DNA from: an uncultured Clostridia bacterium
Lineage (GTDB): Bacteria; Bacillota; Clostridia; Christensenellales; UBA1242
Length of the DNA: 14,827 bases
Assembly: GCA_937895935.1 (NCBI GenBank)
Contig: CALBKX010000040.1
Location: forward strand, 1-14,827
Direction: 5' to 3'
Shown: positions 12,984-14,827 of the stretch, in pieces
How the letters are laid out: every line of letters begins with the position of its first letter
Numbering within the stretch: the stretch's first letter is position 1
Program-made: the position numbers and the translations under genes
The notes under the pieces: model-generated
Seen by the model: the letters and a program-made list of their open reading frames with translations, nothing else
The model's database searches: none
Told to the model about the DNA's origin: nothing

Positions 12984-13223
12984 AAAAATATATAAAACAA
13001 TCTTTGTTAGGGATTAGTATTGGAATTTTCGGGAACTGAAATAACAACACAATGCAAAGTATTTAATTGGTGGTGTGAAAAATAAATGACAAACATAAGA
13101 ACAAAAAATCAAAATTTTATTCTTAATAATCAAGCAATATGTATGGGATACATTAATAACCTACCTAAATTAAAAAAGATTTTGTTTTAATATAATTTAT
13201 ATCAAATTAGAAAAGGAATTTTT
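12984..13223 (+). other. Gene-poor stretch with one possible 34-residue frame
   Basis: After the degenerate copy, the only translatable frame is 13086-13190 (starts MTNIRTKNQNFILNN, lysine-rich end), with GGTGG about 12 bases upstream and no recognisable family. A TATAAT at 13191-13196 may serve the next gene. Nothing else is seen. Confidence 0.3.
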
Positions 13224-13898
13224 ATGAATAAGAATTTTTACATTGTTAATTTAGATTATTCTAAATCTTATAAACCATTATGTGATTTAGTAAATTATTC
13301 TGCCATTAACCAAATACATTGGATTATAGAAACTAGTTTTAGTTCTTACTTAAAGCTAGATAAAATTTTATATTCATGTAATAAAGAAGATGCTGAAAGG
13401 TTTGAAGAAATGCTAAAAAAATATAATGTATCTTTTAAAAAAGTAAGTGATAAAGAAAAAGATTATCAAGATTATTTAAATACATTTTTACGAGTTTCCA
13501 CTTGTGGGAAAAAGATACCTGATAATAATCAAAAACTCATATTTGAAGAAGAAATCCCACAAATTATTGAAGGTTCAAATGGTAGACAATATTTAACAGA
13601 AGGAACCATTATAAATAAAGATAAAATAAGAGTTTATGTTGAGTCTAATGAAATGTGCAAACACAATATTCCCCATGCACATGTAGACTATAATCACGAT
13701 TTTAATGTCTTTTCAATAAGTCTTGTAGATTTTTCAATTTTAGCTGGCAATAGTAAAGGACCAAAAGCAAGAAAAGCAATAGAACTTTTAACAAATAATA
13801 TTGTTAAAGCTAAACAAATATGGAATACATGCGCTAATCACTCAAAATTTGATTGTAATGACAAAGGAGACTTATTGAACACATATCATTATGAATAA
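13224..13898 (+). CDS. DUF4160-like protein with a long N-terminal extension
   Basis: 224 residues, starting at ATG 13224 after AAAAGG (13211-13216). Seen: an N-terminal alpha/beta part (1-90) with no known motif, then KIRVYVESNEMCKHNIPHAHV (134-154), FSISLVDFSILAGN (163-176) and a helical end with KARKAIELLTNNIVKAKQIW (181-200). From family knowledge, IRVYxE...HxPHxHV followed by a beta strand, SILAGN and a C-terminal helix ending in W fits DUF4160, short proteins often found in accessory and toxin-antitoxin-like settings. Most DUF4160 proteins are much shorter, so the extension is notable. No cysteine cluster or membrane segment. Function unknown. Confidence 0.6.
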   Translation: MNKNFYIVNLDYSKSYKPLCDLVNYSAINQIHWIIETSFSSYLKLDKILYSCNKEDAERFEEMLKKYNVSFKKVSDKEKDYQDYLNTFLRVSTCGKKIPDNNQKLIFEEEIPQIIEGSNGRQYLTEGTIINKDKIRVYVESNEMCKHNIPHAHVDYNHDFNVFSISLVDFSILAGNSKGPKARKAIELLTNNIVKAKQIWNTCANHSKFDCNDKGDLLNTYHYE

Positions 13899-13975
13899 AA
13901 ATTATTTGTTTACATTCCGCATGGAGTTTTAATATGATTTTATAAACTCATTACAAAAAGTATATATATTTTATG

Positions 13976-13984
13976 TTATACTAT
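13976..13984 (+). promoter_or_regulatory. Likely -10 region of the last gene
   Basis: TATACT follows ATTTTATGT about 25 bp upstream of ATG 14004, with AAAGGAAA at 13988-13995. The same arrangement (TATACT, then GAGGGAAA) occurs in the degenerate copy near 12908, which supports it as a conserved control region. The -35 box is unclear. Confidence 0.35.
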
Positions 13985-14003
13985 TTCAAAGGAAATAAAG
14001 ATT

Positions 14004-14827
14004 ATGTGGTATTATGATGATGGTTTGGATTATCGCAACCCTGCTGATAGAGAGAGTATAGAAAAACGAAAGCAGTTAGAACGAGAAGAACGAATAAAAT
14101 ATATAAAAACTCAAAGACGCTCATATCTTAAAGGCAAGCGTGGTGTTAGGCTTTATTATGATAGAGATTATTTTGAAGATGAAGAAGCACAAATCAAGTG
14201 CGTTTTCACAAGGGATTTGCGTAGAGAAAAATTGTTTGCGTATCTCAAATATTTGAATGGTAAAAAGGTTTTTGTTAGAGATTTGGCGTGGAAATTTGCA
14301 GTAACAGAAAGAACAATACAAAGTGATTTGAAATTTTTGATAGATAATGGCTACATTGAAAGACAAATAAACAAAACTCTCAAAGGCAGACAAACAAAAA
14401 ACTCATACATAGTTTACCCTGAAAAACAAAAAGAACTTGCCTATGGTGGCGATAAATCAATTATGCCAATCTTTGTTGCAAAACAAGATGATAATTATTA
14501 TATTTGCGTTGAAATAGGTTGCTATCCTAATGATGATAGCAAGAATAAAGTTAAAATTGATGATTATGACTTTTTTCTGCATGAAAAACTTTTAACCGAT
14601 AAACAAAATCAAGAAAAAATTACAGAAGAGTTATCCAAAGAATATTTCAAGCAAAAAGTAAATGGTAAGTATATGGGTGTTATTTGTGATTATTTAACTC
14701 ATGGGGAATACTATGATGAAGATGAAAAAAGAAATCGCAAATATAGAAATAAATATTTCTTTACACTAACCATTTTAGATGAAATGTATCCAACTAGAAC
14801 ATTCTCAAAATGGATTAGTTTGAAAGT
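14004..14827 (+). CDS. Winged-helix protein, N-terminal part; runs off the window
   Basis: 274 codons are visible from ATG 14004 and no stop is reached. Seen: MWYYDDGLDYRNPAD, a highly charged helical stretch (16-50, likely coiled coil), then a helix-turn-helix/winged domain at about 74-137: KLFAYLKYLNGKKVFVRDLA, VTERTIQSDLKFLIDNGYIE and a basic wing (NKTLKGRQTKNSY). The order resembles small DNA-binding domains of mobile-element regulators or replication initiators, but the remaining part (150-274, acidic, GKYMGVICDYLTHGEYYDED) has no motif that I recognise. The upstream sequence and first codons are duplicated in broken form at 12899-12983. Confidence 0.7.
   Translation, partial: MWYYDDGLDYRNPADRESIEKRKQLEREERIKYIKTQRRSYLKGKRGVRLYYDRDYFEDEEAQIKCVFTRDLRREKLFAYLKYLNGKKVFVRDLAWKFAVTERTIQSDLKFLIDNGYIERQINKTLKGRQTKNSYIVYPEKQKELAYGGDKSIMPIFVAKQDDNYYICVEIGCYPNDDSKNKVKIDDYDFFLHEKLLTDKQNQEKITEELSKEYFKQKVNGKYMGVICDYLTHGEYYDEDEKRNRKYRNKYFFTLTILDEMYPTRTFSKWISLK

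Noticed and set aside
14121..14393. Reverse-strand open frame of 90 codons near the right edge
   Set aside because: It lies opposite a well-supported forward gene with a winged-helix domain, ribosome site and promoter, and is rich in Phe/Cys as typical of shadow frames.

Overview
The window is a strongly AT-rich bacterial segment with Bacillota-type signals: AGGAG-type ribosome binding sites, TATAAT-like -10 boxes, rho-independent hairpins and the standard code. A lipoprotein with InlB-type B-repeats, XRE regulators and small cargo genes suggest a Clostridia-like, possibly gut, Bacillota. Species cannot be assigned from sequence alone. The region is accessory DNA: two related tyrosine recombinases, a tRNA-derived attachment-like site, several gene fragments and no housekeeping gene.

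Left part (1-1680): the tail of a protein with a Fic/AlbA_2-type C-terminal winged helix, a small membrane protein that looks split by a frameshift, and a reverse-strand N-terminal remnant of an EcoRI-type adenine methyltransferase. A 22-bp imperfect inverted repeat and a terminator-like hairpin follow. Next is an unusually structured 230-bp leader in front of integrase 1, in which four helices pack into a cloverleaf-like junction.

Middle part (1685-5025): integrase 1, then a small unit with its own promoter and terminator encoding a standalone BECR/CdiA-CT-like toxin-type domain and a CPCC-family protein (probable toxin and immunity partner). A DUF4417 protein and an HNH-nuclease-type protein follow, 7 bp apart.

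Attachment-like module (5028-5487): repeated TGACAGC motifs on both sides of a 3' tRNA-Thr(GGT) fragment that still has its terminator. This resembles a complete attP-type site.

Right-centre (5619-8640): an AlbA_2/ATPase-like regulator, two facing terminators, a reverse-strand XRE repressor with three matching operator palindromes in its divergent promoter region, and integrase 2 read away from those operators. Two palindromes follow integrase 2. This looks like a compact integration/regulation module.

Right part (8648-14827): a small membrane protein and a 1252-residue lipoprotein rich in InlB repeats, probably co-transcribed. Then come a terminator, a degenerate copy of the start of the last gene, a DUF4160-like protein, and a 5'-complete winged-helix protein that runs off the window.
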